From: Mesorhabditis belari
Lineage: Eukaryota; Nematoda; Chromadorea; Rhabditida; Rhabditidae
DNA: 64,000 nucleotides
Reading direction: 5' to 3'
Assembly: GCA_958450365.1 (NCBI GenBank)
Contig: CAUEEP010000730.1
Coordinates: 584,001-648,000, forward strand
Part shown: piece by piece, positions 62,430 to 64,000 of the stretch
Position numbering within the stretch: position 1 is the first letter of the stretch
Layout of the letters: every line of letters begins with the position of its first letter
Notes under the pieces: model-generated
Databases searched by the model: none
The model's input: only the letters and a program-made list of their open reading frames with translations
What the model was told of the DNA's origin: nothing
Position numbers and translations under genes: made by a program

Positions 62430-62850
62430 GATTTTTAATCAAAAACGCAATTTAAGTGGCAAAACTGGAAGTTGGCTGACTGGTCGGCGTTAGCCATTCG
62501 TTATGATGAATTCGATGTTAGTGTTGCCGACATCAATGAAGCCGAACTTTTGGAGGCAAGGAGGATATTTTATTCATGCTTTTAATTTTCTTATTTTAGA
62601 TTGGTCTTGCCAACGAAATTGAGAGTTTAACCGCCGAAACTTTCTCTTCTCCATCGTTTCCAGTCAACGGTGCTATGGTCAAAACACTCGCTACATGATT
62701 CTACTAGTTTGTCAGCTAGCTGGAAAGCTGAATTCAAAAGCCGTCAACATTTGGTTCTTGTGCGATACTGGTTGTTCATTTACTTGTCTCACTGTCAAAT
62801 CATTGGAAGGAATCGTCGGTGAAGGAAATGCAACGCGTAATGTCCTATAG
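62430..62850 (+). pseudogene. unassigned coding fragment with an aspartic-protease-like DTG motif
   Basis: Two exon-like stretches on plus give WQNWKLADWSALAIRYDEFD, VSVADINEAELLE, then (after TTTTAG near 62600) IGLANEIESLTAETFSSPSF and VNGAMVKTLAT with stop TGA at about 62699. Overlapping that stop, another frame runs from ATG to TAG near 62850: LNSKAVNIWFLCDTGCSFTC then LTVKSLEGIVGEG. D-T-G within a hydrophobic FL(C/V)DTG context resembles retropepsin-type aspartic proteases, including nematode gene families. Upstream exons were not found. It may be a gene or retroelement remnant cut by the foldback at 61952. Confidence 0.35.
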
Positions 62851-63029
62851 TCTGCACGACTTCTGCACGATCCAGGTTTCTTTATTCTTTCTTTAAAACA
62901 CAATGAATAATTTCCACTCTCAATTCCTTTGTTCACTTTTTTCTTCACATTTGTGGAAATGATCTGAAATTGTTTCGTTTATTCTTGAGTAAATAAAAAA
63001 AGCGATTCTTGAGACTTATTAGGCTATCC

Positions 63030-63425
63030 AGAAAGTCTTTTTGTTCCTTTTCGTATTTTCGTTTAAAACCAACAAATGTACCAATTGAATTAGGGTTTTT
63101 TTCATTAGAAAGGTTCATTTAATATTATTTTTCTGCAAAAATAATATTAAAACGGGTTTAAAATGTCTTATGTCTGGATTTTTTTTGGGAGCGTAAAGTC
63201 GGGTAGTTAAAAAGGACGACGGCTCAATGATGTAGTTTAGACATTTTTACTAAGGAAACTTATCTTCGTGTCAATAGATAAAAGATAGAGCATAAAAAGT
63301 TTGGTATATAGCTAAATTTTCAGAGAAATTCATTCAGCCAATTTCTTCGTAGAGGTTTTTATAGATTTTTACGAAAAACACGTTTTCACTCTCGAATTTG
63401 CTTGAAAGTGAAGCTAAATTGACTT
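63030..63425 (-). repeat. dispersed repeat family C, copy 2 (inverted)
   Basis: Reverse complement of 33645-34020 over most of its length (TTTCGTTTAAAACCAACAAA, TTCATTCAGCCAATTTCTTC, TATAGATTTTTACGAAAAAC). The outer start AGGCTATCCAGAAAGTCTTT resembles mariner-type ends. Confidence 0.7.
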
Positions 63426-64000
63426 AAAAATATGGGAAATTGAATCATAAACACTTTTTATTTGAAGCAAAACTTAGGTAAAAGGGTGAATTTTGATTTG
63501 AAATTTGATTTTTAGTACGAGTACGAAAAAGAGCGAAAAGACTTGTTTGCCAAACTGGTATCTTGGTTTTTGCTTCTTCTTATCAGCTCCTTTTTAAGAT
63601 TTTTAACTTTTTAGATTGGAAATGACGCAGTGGTTAGAAGCAGTGGGCGTGGGATGGGGGAGTCGATCCAAAAGCCCGTTTTGCTTGCCAAAAGATGTGA
63701 ATAGCGCGCGGTGTGTATTGACTGATTTATTCGTAATAAATAGGAATATATGAAAAACATTCATTTTCCTATTGATTTTCATTTTCTTGTCCTGAATCAT
63801 CAAATTCATGCCCACTGCTTCCAATAAGTAGAGCAATTTGGATGTCGATAGTCGAACAGAGAGTGTCTGAGGCAGAAAGGGTCACCTAAGAGTTCAAGTT
63901 TTGAAGTTTTCATTTTTGTAAATTGAAATTTTAAGTATTTACTGAAATTTTTTGACATTTTTGAAAACCAGCCTTCAATTTGTACATCAATTGAATAATC
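63426..64000. other. window end: no gene recognised
   Basis: AT-rich sequence without a recognisable exon. Around 63612-63670 a segment (GCAGTGGTTAGAAGCAGTGG, GAGTCGATCC) vaguely recalls tRNA A and B boxes, and CCCACTGCTTCCAAT at about 63811 is partly its inverse. Neither is enough for a call. Confidence 0.4.

Noticed and set aside
63612..63672. Possible tRNA or SINE head near the window end
   Set aside because: A-box- and B-box-like words are weak, no stem pairs well, and the tail shared by the other two tRNA-like elements is absent.

Overview
The window is nuclear DNA from a nematode. Every gene found is split into many short exons by small introns with TTTTAG/TTTCAG-type acceptors, the sequence is AT-rich, and the protein set matches standard worm orthologues. 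I cannot name the species. The dominance of TTTTAG over TTTTCAG acceptors and the density of foldback elements and minisatellites suggest it is not a close C. elegans relative, but this is inference.

Layout: (1) 1-1035 (+), C-terminal exons of a DEAH-box RNA helicase, DHX33-like. (2) 3189-11252 (+), a long two-LIM-domain, coiled-coil protein of EPLIN/LIMA1 type. (3) 13910-28481 (-), the calcineurin A catalytic subunit (tax-6 orthologue) spread over about 14.6 kb. Its introns are packed with tandem repeats. It carries a pair of 98-nt homologous exons just after the calmodulin-binding segment that look mutually exclusive, and a stray partial copy of a catalytic exon. (4) 28482-40138, about 11.7 kb without a recognisable gene: low-complexity tracts, palindromes and a near-identical 870-bp duplicated unit. 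(5) 40139-49902 (-), V-ATPase subunit a, whose introns hold a dead mariner element, several foldback elements and an inverted copy of two of its own exons. (6) 50809-51518 (-), a small geminin-like protein. (7) 52623-54932 (+), the NEDD8-activating E1 regulatory subunit (NAE1/APPBP1, ula-1). (8) 56864-58260 (-), COP9 signalosome subunit 6. (9) 59357-61755 (-), an SLC22-like major facilitator transporter. (10) 61900-64000, foldback and dispersed repeats plus an unassigned coding fragment.

NEDD8 loading (ula-1) and NEDD8 removal (CSN6) are encoded by convergent neighbours, and geminin, a replication-licensing inhibitor, is head-to-head with ula-1. The rest of the window shows no obvious shared pathway.

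The main unusual content is structural: at least ten foldback/MITE-like elements in several families, a tRNA-derived SINE-like pair, about twenty different minisatellites mostly inside introns, and two cases where a gene's own exons have been copied into its introns. All coordinates and splice calls were read by eye. Boundaries stated as exact were checked for frame and phase; those marked 'about' were not.
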